Positions 1-7,609 of a DNA stretch of 64,000 nucleotides are shown here, piece after piece. The DNA is from Actinoplanes sandaracinus. GTDB taxonomy: Bacteria; Actinomycetota; Actinomycetes; Mycobacteriales; Micromonosporaceae. The stretch covers positions 111,821 through 175,820 of the forward strand of contig NZ_JASCTH010000025.1 in assembly GCF_030009775.1 (NCBI RefSeq). The letters are read 5' to 3'. Each line of letters begins with the position of its first letter. Position 1 is the first letter of the stretch. A model generated the notes under the pieces. The model was not told the origin of the DNA and made no database searches. It worked only from the letters and a program-made list of their open reading frames with translations. Both the position numbers and the translations under genes were made by a program.

Positions 1-699
1 GTGCCCTACCCGGACCCGATCCGATTCGTCGAGGGGCGAAAGTGCCGCCAGGTCGCCCTGTCGGAGTCCGAGCAGCGGTTCATCCACACCTACCTGACCC
101 ACCATCTGAACAGCACGATCCGGGATGTCGCCCAGCAGTACGGCTTCTACTACCTCGACGAGATGCAGAACGCGCTCGCCGATCGGGGGCTTCAGCTGTG
201 CGACGAGCACAACGGCGAACGACCGGGGATCAACTTCATCGGCCTGCGGTCGGTACGCGGGGTCGCTGAGCAACGCTTCAACCCGGCCAACTGGCTGCAC
301 AGTAGCCTGCACCCGAACGAACGCGGTCACGCCGCGATGCTGGGCGTGTTCGAGACCTGGCTGGCGGCTAAAAAGACGGTGATCAAGGAGCAGCCGCGGG
401 CCGTGCCGTCCCGTGCCGTGACGCCGGCGCCCACCGGGCCGGGGAACGGCCGAGGCGACGTGTCGCAGAGGTTGGGACCGTGCGGCCTGTTCGACACCAC
501 CGGCGGTGACGGATGCCGCACACAGGGCCAGCGGTGGGCTTACCAGCAGCTCGGCCACACCCTGCTGGGCAAGGCGCTCTGGCTGTGGATCGCCCTGGCG
601 TGCGGTGGCGCCTGGTGTGCCGCGATCGCGTTCTTCGGGTACCGCCGCCGGGTGTGGGCCCACAGGCTGTCGTGCCCCCTATCGGAGGACCGGTCCTGA
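1..699 (+). CDS. SGNH/GDSL-type hydrolase, C-terminal part (truncated by window edge)
   Basis: The reading frame is open from base 1 and stops at 697-699, so the true start probably lies outside the window. Residues 101-110 read SSLHPNERGH, which matches block V of SGNH hydrolases, where the HPN histidine is catalytic; the usual Asp three residues before it is Ser here. The Ser block and the oxyanion blocks would be upstream and are not visible. A proline-rich linker (about 125-150) leads to a hydrophobic helix (about 188-214) followed by basic residues, suggesting a membrane-anchored enzyme with its catalytic part outside the cell. Substrate unknown; a lipase or acetyl esterase role is an inference from the family. 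Confidence 0.6.
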   Translation: MPYPDPIRFVEGRKCRQVALSESEQRFIHTYLTHHLNSTIRDVAQQYGFYYLDEMQNALADRGLQLCDEHNGERPGINFIGLRSVRGVAEQRFNPANWLHSSLHPNERGHAAMLGVFETWLAAKKTVIKEQPRAVPSRAVTPAPTGPGNGRGDVSQRLGPCGLFDTTGGDGCRTQGQRWAYQQLGHTLLGKALWLWIALACGGAWCAAIAFFGYRRRVWAHRLSCPLSEDRS

Positions 700-742
700 G
701 CTCCGGCCCGCCCATCGACCACCCGGAGCGGGCAGCCGCGGA

Positions 743-1216
743 TCACTTCCGCCGGCGGCCCTCGGCGAGTTGCAACGCGAGATGCCCGGCGAACTCCACG
801 GCCGCCATCCGCACCGCCAAGGCCCGTGTCGGATGCGGGTGGCCGCTGCCGGTGAGCCGCGTCAGCCACCGCTTCTCCAGCCGCCGGCGGCCGATCATCG
901 CCGCCACGGACAGGCCGACGACGCCCGCGGCGACGATCGCCTTGCGCTTGTCGAACTCGACGTCCGGCCCGTCGTGCTCGCCGGCCGGCGGCGGATCGGT
1001 CACCGCGAACGGACGGTCGGCGAGGACGATCTCGCCGGACTGGCCGGACTCCTTCGGAGCGGCGGCCCACACGATCGCCGTCGCCGCCGAGACCGCCCCG
1101 AGCCGGGCCAGGCGTCGCTTGGCCGGGGACAGTTCCCCCGCGGCGATCCAGGCGCCACCGAGAGCGGCTTGCAGGGCGGCCTTCGCGACGGCCCGTGGGT
1201 AAGAGACGACTGCCAT
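743..1216 (-). CDS. Hypothetical membrane-associated protein
   Basis: A 157-residue protein with alanine-rich hydrophobic stretches near residues 10-25, 40-52 and 93-108 and a basic C-terminus. I do not recognise a family. The ATG at 1216 is preceded by TACCGT (minus strand, 1228-1223) with a 6-nt gap, which fits an actinobacterial leaderless promoter; there is no Shine-Dalgarno sequence. It faces the SGNH gene convergently and follows the GGDEF-EAL gene in the same direction after a 62-base gap. Codon use is typical of the window, so it is probably a real gene, but its function cannot be inferred. Confidence 0.6.
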   Translation of the reverse strand: MAVVSYPRAVAKAALQAALGGAWIAAGELSPAKRRLARLGAVSAATAIVWAAAPKESGQSGEIVLADRPFAVTDPPPAGEHDGPDVEFDKRKAIVAAGVVGLSVAAMIGRRRLEKRWLTRLTGSGHPHPTRALAVRMAAVEFAGHLALQLAEGRRRK

Positions 1217-1278
1217 GGCAGAACGGTAGCCCCGAAGGTCAACGTCGCCACCCGGGCGTCACCGTGCCGGGGATGATC

Positions 1279-3033
1279 TCAGACCGCGGCGATCGCCGGG
1301 CCCGCCGCGGTGGACCGGGACAGCCAGTCGGTCAGGTCGGCCGCCGGGAGCGGCCGGCTGATGTGGTAGCCCTGCGCCTCGTGACAGCCGAGGTCGCTGA
1401 GCGCCTCGAGCGCCGTCGCGGTCTCGACCCCTTCGGCGACGACCTTCAGGTGCAGGTTCTTGGCCAGCTCGACGACCGCCCGCACGATCGTCTCGTCCCG
1501 GGCGTTCTCACACATCTTCATCACGAAGCTCCGGTCGATCTTCAGCTCGTGCGGAGGCATGTCCCGCAGGTGTGCGATCGACGAGTATCCGGTGCCGAAG
1601 TCGTCGATCGAGATGTTGACACCCCGCGCGCGCAGCCCGGCCAGCACCTCGCCGGCGCGCAGCATGTCCCCGATCACGGCACTCTCGGTGATCTCCAGGG
1701 TCAGCAGCTCCGGCCGTACCCCATGGCGGGCGAGAGCCACGGCGATCGTCTCCGGGAAGGTGTCGTCGGCCAGGGACCGCGCCGGGATGTTGACCGAGAC
1801 CGGGAGCTCGTGACCCAGCACCGACCACCGGGAGATCTGCGCCAGCGCCTGGTCCAGTACCTCGGCGGTGACCAGGTCGATCAGCCCGCTGTCCTCGGCC
1901 AGCGGAATGAAGGTGTCCGGGCCGAGCAGCCCGCGCACCGGGTGCTGCCAGCGGACCAGGGCCTCGGCCCCGCACGGCGTCCGGGTGGCCAGGTTGACCT
2001 TGGGCTGGTAGAAGACGACCAGCTCGCCGCGCTCGATGCCCTGCCGCAGCTCGCTCTGCATGCTCAGCCGGCTCGCGTCGTGACCGTCCATCGCCGCGTC
2101 GTATCCGGTGACCCCGCTGTGCCGGCGCTTCGCCGCGTACATCGCGACGTCCGCGTGCTGCAGAAGCTCGGCGGCGTCATGGCCGTCGGCGGGGTACGAC
2201 GAGACACCGATGCTCGCGTCGATGTCGATCAGAAGCCCGTTCAGCCTGATCGGCCCGCGGAGCGCCCGCAGCAGGCGGCGGCCGGCCTCCAGCGCGTCCG
2301 CCCGGCTCCGGGTGGTCGGCAGGACCAGGGCGAACTCGTCACCGCCGAGCCGCATCACGGTGTCGCCCGAGCGGCACGCCTGGACCAGCCGCTGGGCCAC
2401 CTCGCACAGCAGCACGTCACCGGCGTGGTGGCCGAGCGTGTCGTTGACCTCCTTGAACCGGTCCAGGTCGACGAGCAGCAGGCTGAACGGCTCGCCGGCC
2501 TCCGCGCCGTGACGCACCGCCTCGCCGAGCCGCTCCTGGAACATGGCCCGGTTGCCGAGCCCGGTGAGCGGGTCGTGGGTGGCCTCGTGCAGCCGCCGCT
2601 TCGACTGTCGCTCGGCCCGCCGCTGGTGGCCGACGAGGACGAGTGCGCACACGGCGAAGAGCAGGACCACGACGGGGATCGTCAGCCCGGCCACGGTACG
2701 CAGCAGCGCCACGCGCCGGTCCACGATCTCCAGCTGGGCGGCGAGGGACCGCTCACTGCGACCGACGGTGCCGAGAACCTCGTCCCGCAGCGCACGCAGG
2801 TCCGCGTCCTGGGTGTCGATCCGCGCCGAGATGTCGGTCAGGACCCGGGTGACCTCCTGGGCGCGGCGTACCTCCCTGGTCGCCTCGGCGGTGACCGTGA
2901 AAGACAGCACGGCGCAGGCCGCCAGGACGGTGATGCCCACGGCGGTGCCGGCGATGGCCGCCCGTGCCGTCGTACGACCGACCTTGAACCTGCTCCACCG
3001 CGTACGTGACTCCACTGCCGCATCCCCGCTCAC
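1279..3033 (-). CDS. Membrane-bound GGDEF-EAL cyclic-di-GMP turnover protein
   Basis: The 584-residue protein has two membrane helices (about 25-47 and 113-135) flanking a roughly 65-residue extracytoplasmic region with heptad character, then a GGDEF domain and an EAL domain. The GGDEF site is intact (RLGGDEF, 228-234). The EAL site has EAL (357-359) and the later metal and substrate motifs TLEITES, IDDFGTGYSS, LKIDRSF and VVAEGVE, so both diguanylate cyclase and phosphodiesterase activities are possible; which dominates cannot be told from sequence. The sensory part is a short periplasmic-like segment without a recognised domain. The start is GTG and no strong ribosome site is visible. A second GGDEF-EAL gene and a PilZ-like gene lie further along. 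Confidence 0.93.
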   Translation of the reverse strand: MSGDAAVESRTRWSRFKVGRTTARAAIAGTAVGITVLAACAVLSFTVTAEATREVRRAQEVTRVLTDISARIDTQDADLRALRDEVLGTVGRSERSLAAQLEIVDRRVALLRTVAGLTIPVVVLLFAVCALVLVGHQRRAERQSKRRLHEATHDPLTGLGNRAMFQERLGEAVRHGAEAGEPFSLLLVDLDRFKEVNDTLGHHAGDVLLCEVAQRLVQACRSGDTVMRLGGDEFALVLPTTRSRADALEAGRRLLRALRGPIRLNGLLIDIDASIGVSSYPADGHDAAELLQHADVAMYAAKRRHSGVTGYDAAMDGHDASRLSMQSELRQGIERGELVVFYQPKVNLATRTPCGAEALVRWQHPVRGLLGPDTFIPLAEDSGLIDLVTAEVLDQALAQISRWSVLGHELPVSVNIPARSLADDTFPETIAVALARHGVRPELLTLEITESAVIGDMLRAGEVLAGLRARGVNISIDDFGTGYSSIAHLRDMPPHELKIDRSFVMKMCENARDETIVRAVVELAKNLHLKVVAEGVETATALEALSDLGCHEAQGYHISRPLPAADLTDWLSRSTAAGPAIAAV

Positions 3034-3118
3034 GGGGTCTGTTTCGGCGCGGACGCCGGGGAACTGCGCGCTCGGCCCAGACTGCAGCCGTCCGGCAACC
3101 CGGCCGCCCGCGCCGGAA

Positions 3119-4003
3119 TCAGCCCGCCGGCCTGCGGAACTGCTCGATCAGCGCGGCGTAGCTGGATTTCGCGTGGCCCTCGGCGACCCCGCGTTCGGCG
3201 AGCGCCCGGAACGAGCGGGGCAGGGCGGTGTCGACGCCGCGCACCTCGCTCTCGTGCACCAGGTGGTGGATCGGTGACAGGTGCGTCTCCAGGGTGGCGT
3301 CGTGCGCCGGGTACGCGCCCTCGTCCACCTGCCGGGCCAGGTCCGGCAGGAAGGTGGCGACGCCGCCCAGCCATGAGGTCGCGAACGGCAGGAACGTCGT
3401 GGCCTCGACCTTCTCCGTGCCGACCAGAGCCAGTGCGTGCAGGAAACTGTTGAGCGTGCCCCACATGAGGCCGAGCAGCGCCACGTCGTACAACGCGGGG
3501 ATCCCGTGGTCGTCGCTCAGGCGGGTGGTGCCGCCGCCCAGCCGGGCCAGGGTGGCCTCGTGCTCGTCGAACAGCTCCCGGGAGCCGCCGTAGAGGATGG
3601 CGGCGTGCGGCTGGCCGATGCCGGGCGGGGTCATCATGATCGCGCCGTCGAGGTACCGGGCGCCGATCCCGGCGGCCCACCCGGCGGTCGCGCGGGCCTC
3701 CTCGGAGGTGCCCGAGGTGAGGTTGACCAGGGTGCGCCCGGCCAGCAGGGCCTCGGCCGGCTCGAGCACCGACCGGACGGCCCGGTAGTCGCGGACGCAG
3801 ATCACCACGAGCGGTGAGGCCTCGACGGCCTCGGCGAGGCTGCCGGCGTACACCGCGCCGCGGTCGGTCAGCGGCGCGGCCCGGCCGGGCGTGCGGTTCC
3901 ACACCGTGACCGGGTGGCCGCCGTCGAGGAACGCCCCGGCCAGGGCGGTGCCCATCATGCCGAGGCCGAGAACTGTCACAGGGGCAGGGGAAATGGCGGA
4001 CAT
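3119..4003 (-). CDS. NAD(P)-binding 6-phosphogluconate dehydrogenase-like / imine reductase family protein
   Basis: A 294-residue two-domain dehydrogenase. The N-terminal Rossmann fold has GLGMMG and, after beta-2, WNRTPGR, a pattern that favours NADP(H). The all-helical C-terminal half and overall length match the beta-hydroxyacid dehydrogenase / imine reductase group; the segment LYDVALLGLMWG sits where imine reductases carry the proton-donating Asp/Tyr. Reduction of a cyclic imine or a beta-keto/hydroxy acid is therefore likely, substrate unknown. I chose the ATG at 4003 because GGAGG lies just upstream; an in-frame start at 4066 would add 21 hydrophobic residues without a ribosome site. 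Confidence 0.85.
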   Translation of the reverse strand: MSAISPAPVTVLGLGMMGTALAGAFLDGGHPVTVWNRTPGRAAPLTDRGAVYAGSLAEAVEASPLVVICVRDYRAVRSVLEPAEALLAGRTLVNLTSGTSEEARATAGWAAGIGARYLDGAIMMTPPGIGQPHAAILYGGSRELFDEHEATLARLGGGTTRLSDDHGIPALYDVALLGLMWGTLNSFLHALALVGTEKVEATTFLPFATSWLGGVATFLPDLARQVDEGAYPAHDATLETHLSPIHHLVHESEVRGVDTALPRSFRALAERGVAEGHAKSSYAALIEQFRRPAG

Positions 4004-4106
4004 CAATCCTCCGGGAATGGTGAGTAGAACCATTTCCAGAATGGCGGCGCCGATCATCCCGAACAAGTACCCACAAAATTGTCAGCACTTACCCCGAGGT
4101 TGGTGC

Positions 4107-4628
4107 TCAGCCCAGGATCAGCCCCGGCGCCAGCGCGATCGTCAACATCCGGACCGAACGGCCGGTCAGGCAGGTCAGCAGGAACACCGACGCCCGCATC
4201 TTCCCGGCCGCGGTCGTGAAGGTCATGATGATCAGCGGCGGGATGCCGACCACCGCGCTCAGCAGGAGGACCGGGACGGTCACCGAGGTGCGGTCGAGTT
4301 GGGCCAGCTTGGCCATCCTGGTCCGGGAGCGGCGCATCCACCCGGGGTTCTCCGGCTGATTCCCGGACTTGCGCGCCGCCTTGCTCTCCATCTGCTCGCG
4401 TTTCCTGGCGATCCACCGGCGTAGCGCCGGGGCCCGCAGCGTGCCCCGCACGGCCAGCAGCATGGCTAGTTTGCCGAAGCTCTGCCCGATGGCCGTCGCC
4501 AGCGCCAGAAGCACGGGATTCGCGCTGGTCGTCGCGACGGCGCCGAGGAGGTAGGGCTCGGCCGGCAGGCCGGGGAAGAAGGCGGAGACGAAACCGACGC
4601 CGAGCGAGGTGGCCAGGATCCCGATCAT
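4107..4628 (-). CDS. Small multi-pass membrane protein (DedA/VTT-like)
   Basis: A 173-residue protein with an N-terminal hydrophobic segment containing FFPGLPAEPYLLG, a central basic cytoplasmic loop (RRWIARKREQ), and two to three C-terminal membrane helices. The arrangement resembles the VTT/SNARE-associated Golgi (DedA) fold, but the match is weak by eye. Its ATG overlaps the stop codon of the CDP-alcohol phosphatidyltransferase gene (ATGA, 4625-4628), so the two are translationally coupled and probably act together in membrane lipid or polyprenyl-phosphate handling; that role is inferred. Confidence 0.7.
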   Translation of the reverse strand: MIGILATSLGVGFVSAFFPGLPAEPYLLGAVATTSANPVLLALATAIGQSFGKLAMLLAVRGTLRAPALRRWIARKREQMESKAARKSGNQPENPGWMRRSRTRMAKLAQLDRTSVTVPVLLLSAVVGIPPLIIMTFTTAAGKMRASVFLLTCLTGRSVRMLTIALAPGLILG

Positions 4629-5266
4629 CGTGGCCCGGGGATCCCGGGAGCCGGCAGCCGCGACACGACGCGCAGCGACACCACCTTGATGACGGTGATG
4701 CCGAGGGCGAGCACGGCGCCGATCCACGGATAGTCGGCGGCGACGATCACCACCACCAGGCTGGTGGTGTTGAGCACCTTCGCCGGGGGCCACCAATTCC
4801 ACCGGTAGACGCCCCGGTGCACCACCTCGAAGTAGTTGGGACTCAGGATCGGCCAGCGCAGGAAGGACAGGCTCAGCATCGTGTCGAGCGTCAGGAACTG
4901 GAACAGGAGAATGGCGCCGGCCAGGACCGACTCCGGCTGGAGCACCAGCAGGCCCGCCGCGGCGAGGGAGAAGCACGCTCGGTCGCAGATGATGTCGAAC
5001 ACCGCGCCGAACCGGGTCTCCTGGCCCAGCAGCCGGGCCGTCAGGCCGTCGAGGACGTCACCGATCCAGTAACACGCGTAGGCGGTGACGATCAGCCACA
5101 TGCTGCCCTGCGCCAGCCCGGCCGCGGCGAGCGCCACCGAGGCAGCCGTCCGGACCAGGGTGATGACGTTCGGGACGTTGAGCTGGAAGACGTCGGACCG
5201 GGAATCGATCGCGAGGGGACCGGTCTCAGGAGCCGGCTGCTGAAGGGAGGGGATCCCCGTGGTCAT
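4625..5266 (-). CDS. CDP-alcohol phosphatidyltransferase family protein
   Basis: A 213-residue integral membrane protein with the diagnostic CDP-alcohol phosphotransferase signature D-x2-D-G-x2-A-R-x8-G-x3-D-x3-D, seen as GDVLDGLTARLLGQ followed by FGAVFDIICDR. The family joins a CDP-linked lipid to an alcohol acceptor with release of CMP, in the cytoplasmic membrane; the acceptor here (glycerol phosphate, inositol phosphate or another) cannot be decided. About five to six hydrophobic helices follow. The ATG at 5266 has an ACGGAGA ribosome site; an upstream in-frame start at 5338 lacks one. It is coupled to the downstream membrane protein. Confidence 0.88.
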   Translation of the reverse strand: MTTGIPSLQQPAPETGPLAIDSRSDVFQLNVPNVITLVRTAASVALAAAGLAQGSMWLIVTAYACYWIGDVLDGLTARLLGQETRFGAVFDIICDRACFSLAAAGLLVLQPESVLAGAILLFQFLTLDTMLSLSFLRWPILSPNYFEVVHRGVYRWNWWPPAKVLNTTSLVVVIVAADYPWIGAVLALGITVIKVVSLRVVSRLPAPGIPGPR

Positions 5267-5530
5267 GTCGATTCTCCGTATCTCGGTCGGAGAGTTGCGG
5301 TTCCGGTCCGGTCGCGATTTGCGCCCTTTCCCCAACAACGTAGGTCACGGCAGGCCACCGGGACACCGCCGTCCATACTCCGTCAACCTCGCAAGGAGCA
5401 GTCCGGTACGGCGCGAGCCGACACATCGATGAACTTGACAGTCTTCACGGGGGTGCGGAGACTTCTGGCAATCCCCCATGGGAGCGCTCACATGCCCCGA
5501 TGTGAGTCGATTTTTGGAGAAGGAATCCCC

Positions 5531-6745
5531 ATGACTTCCCCCGCACCCACCACATCCCCACGTCGTTGGCGGACCGCCCTGGTCGCGCTGGTCACCGTCG
5601 GTCTCGCCAGTGCCGGCGCCGCGGTCGGACTCCAGCGGGCCGACGCCGCCACCACTCCCACCACCGCCACTACCGCCGGCGCCGCGGCCGCCTGCGGCGC
5701 CGGCACCTTCCAGTCCCAGGTGACCGTCAGCGGCACCACCTGGACGGCCCGCAACGCCGCCGGCTCCAGCGTCTACAGCGGCGGCGACTTCCGCGCCGCG
5801 GTCCAGGCCGGCATCGGCAGCCTCACCCCGGGACGCACCTCGATCCAGCGGGTCGTCGTGCGCGGCAACGGCACCATGGCCGCGGGCAGCCGCATCTCGC
5901 TCGCCGGCTACACGTCACTGTCGGTGTGCGGCACGATCCACGTGACCGGCGGCGGCAGCGGCGACTACGCCCCGGTCTACGCGCGCGGCGTCAGCAACAT
6001 CGAGGTCCCGTACCTCAACGTTACCGGCGCTCCGGTCTACGGCATCTTCCTGCGCAACGTCTCCAACGTCCACCTCGGTCAGATCGACATGCGGCTCAGC
6101 GCCGGCCTCGGCGTCCGCATCGACAACCGCGGCGACACCAGCCAGTGGACCCGCAACGTCAGGATCGACAACGTGTACGTGCAGGGCGCCAGCTCGCACG
6201 CGGTGGAGACCTACGGTGTCGACGGCATCACCATCGGCTCCGTGACCGCTCGCAACGTCGGCGAATCCGGCCTGCTGCTCAACCAGACGATCAACGCCAC
6301 GGTCGGCACGGTCGACGCCGAGAACGCCGGCTCCGGCACCGGCTACGCCGCCTTCCGGATGGCCAACCGCAACGGCCGGATCGGTTCCGCGTACCCCGGC
6401 AACATCAAGGTCGGCACGGTCCGGGCCCGAGGCGGTGGCCGCGGGGTCTTCTGCGTCTCGGAGAGCGGCGGCGCCACCATCGACCGAGTCGACATCGCGA
6501 ACACCGGAAACAACTCGATCCTCGTGGAGAACTGCTACAACGTCACGGTCGCCGCGGTGTCCGGCACGGTCAGCGGAGGCGGCGAGATCCGCATCGCGGC
6601 CCGTGCCGAGTTCGCGCCCTCGTCGGGCATCCGCTTCCAGAACCTGACGGTCAGCAACACCAACATCCGCTGGAGCCCGTGCACCGGCGGCAACAACACG
6701 ATCAGCAACGTCACCCGTACCAACTCCTCCCTCACCTGGTGCTGA
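5531..6745 (+). CDS. Secreted right-handed parallel beta-helix protein (pectate-lyase-like fold)
   Basis: A 404-residue protein with a signal peptide: a basic start (SPRRWRT), a hydrophobic core (ALVALVTVGLASAG) and a likely cleavage after the alanine-rich segment near residue 37. The mature part is a Ser/Thr/Asn/Gly-rich solenoid of repeated short strands (for example VPYLNVTGAPVYG, VRIDNVYVQGASSH, VGTVRARGGGRG), typical of right-handed beta helices in pectate lyases and other polysaccharide-active proteins. No lyase catalytic triad could be assigned, so the activity is open. The ATG at 5531 follows GGAGAAGGA. A strong hairpin terminator lies just after the stop. Confidence 0.85.
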   Translation: MTSPAPTTSPRRWRTALVALVTVGLASAGAAVGLQRADAATTPTTATTAGAAAACGAGTFQSQVTVSGTTWTARNAAGSSVYSGGDFRAAVQAGIGSLTPGRTSIQRVVVRGNGTMAAGSRISLAGYTSLSVCGTIHVTGGGSGDYAPVYARGVSNIEVPYLNVTGAPVYGIFLRNVSNVHLGQIDMRLSAGLGVRIDNRGDTSQWTRNVRIDNVYVQGASSHAVETYGVDGITIGSVTARNVGESGLLLNQTINATVGTVDAENAGSGTGYAAFRMANRNGRIGSAYPGNIKVGTVRARGGGRGVFCVSESGGATIDRVDIANTGNNSILVENCYNVTVAAVSGTVSGGGEIRIAARAEFAPSSGIRFQNLTVSNTNIRWSPCTGGNNTISNVTRTNSSLTWC

Positions 6746-6754
6746 CCTGAGCCT

Positions 6755-6782
6755 GCCGGGACCGGCTCAGCCCGGTCCCGGC
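6755..6782 (+). terminator. Rho-independent-type terminator after the beta-helix gene
   Basis: The perfect 11-bp inverted repeat GCCGGGACCGG / CCGGTCCCGGC has a 6-nt loop and begins 9 nt after the stop codon at 6745. There is no long U tract, as is usual in high-GC actinomycetes. Confidence 0.75.
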
Positions 6783-6958
6783 GGCTTCTCCGGCACGGCC
6801 CGTGCCGCTCGATCGGCGGCCGGCAATCGAGCGACCGCCGTTTGTCCATATCGGATAGCTGACAGGGGCTGATCCGGCGATGCCGCACTCACATCCGGTA
6901 ATGATGCATTCGACGGCGCGTTCGCGCGGTTCGCCGACTGCCCCCGGAGCTCGCATTC

Positions 6959-7609
6959 ATGGCTGCTGACCTCAGTACCCCCGCACGACAGGCCCTCATC
7001 GCCCTGATGGTGAGCGTGGAGCGGGCGTCCAACCCCGATCTTCGCCGGAACTATCGGGTCGAGGTCACCAAGGGGGCCCGGGAGGAACTCGAGCGCGAGA
7101 AGCTGATCTCCTGGGAGAAGGGTCCGCGCGGCGCGATCTTCTACGAGCTCACGGACAAGGGCTGGCGGCGGGCGCGACAGGAGTTCCGGTCAGCGCCTCC
7201 CGAACGGGTGACCGGCCCCTGGCTGTTGCACTACGCCACACTGCGCCACCTGGACTCCCTGATGGAGCGGGCCGACTACAAGATCGCCGATGTGTTCGCC
7301 GGCCCCGACCCGGGCCCCGCCACCGCGGCGGGCGCGGCCGGGGAGCCCTCGGTCGAGGACCGTGTCCGCGCCGCCTACCTCGACCTCGCGCGGACGCCCG
7401 GCGACTGGATCCGGCTCGTGGCGATCAGGGCCCGGCTGACCGATGTCGCGCGCTCCGAGCAGGACCGCGTCCTGACGGAGATGGACCGGCGCCGCGAGAT
7501 CCACCTGGACCCGGATCCGGCACGCAACGAGTTGCCGCAGGACGCGCTGGACGCCGCGATCCTCATCGGGGGCGAGGCCAAACATCTGATCACGATCGGC
7601 CGCGCGTGA
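6959..7609 (+). CDS. Winged-helix-like partner protein of the dual-NTPase below
   Basis: A 216-residue protein. Residues 1-75 look like a winged helix: helices around PARQALIALMVSVE and GAREELEREKLI, then a wing-like GPRGAIFYELTDKGWRRAR that resembles the wing of MarR/PadR-type folds. The rest (about 90-216) is mostly helical and unassigned. The ATG at 6959 follows GGAGC. The stop codon overlaps the GTG start of the next gene (GTGA, 7606-7609), so it is coupled to the large NTPase and is probably its DNA-binding or substrate-recruiting partner (inference). No other gene belongs to the unit: upstream is a terminator and downstream a convergent gene. Confidence 0.72.
   Translation: MAADLSTPARQALIALMVSVERASNPDLRRNYRVEVTKGAREELEREKLISWEKGPRGAIFYELTDKGWRRARQEFRSAPPERVTGPWLLHYATLRHLDSLMERADYKIADVFAGPDPGPATAAGAAGEPSVEDRVRAAYLDLARTPGDWIRLVAIRARLTDVARSEQDRVLTEMDRRREIHLDPDPARNELPQDALDAAILIGGEAKHLITIGRA

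Noticed and set aside
1195..3009. A long plus-strand open frame of about 600 codons
   Set aside because: It is antisense to the GGDEF-EAL gene, has an Arg/Pro/Gly-rich, domainless translation and arises from GC-skewed codons; the opposite strand encodes complete catalytic motifs.
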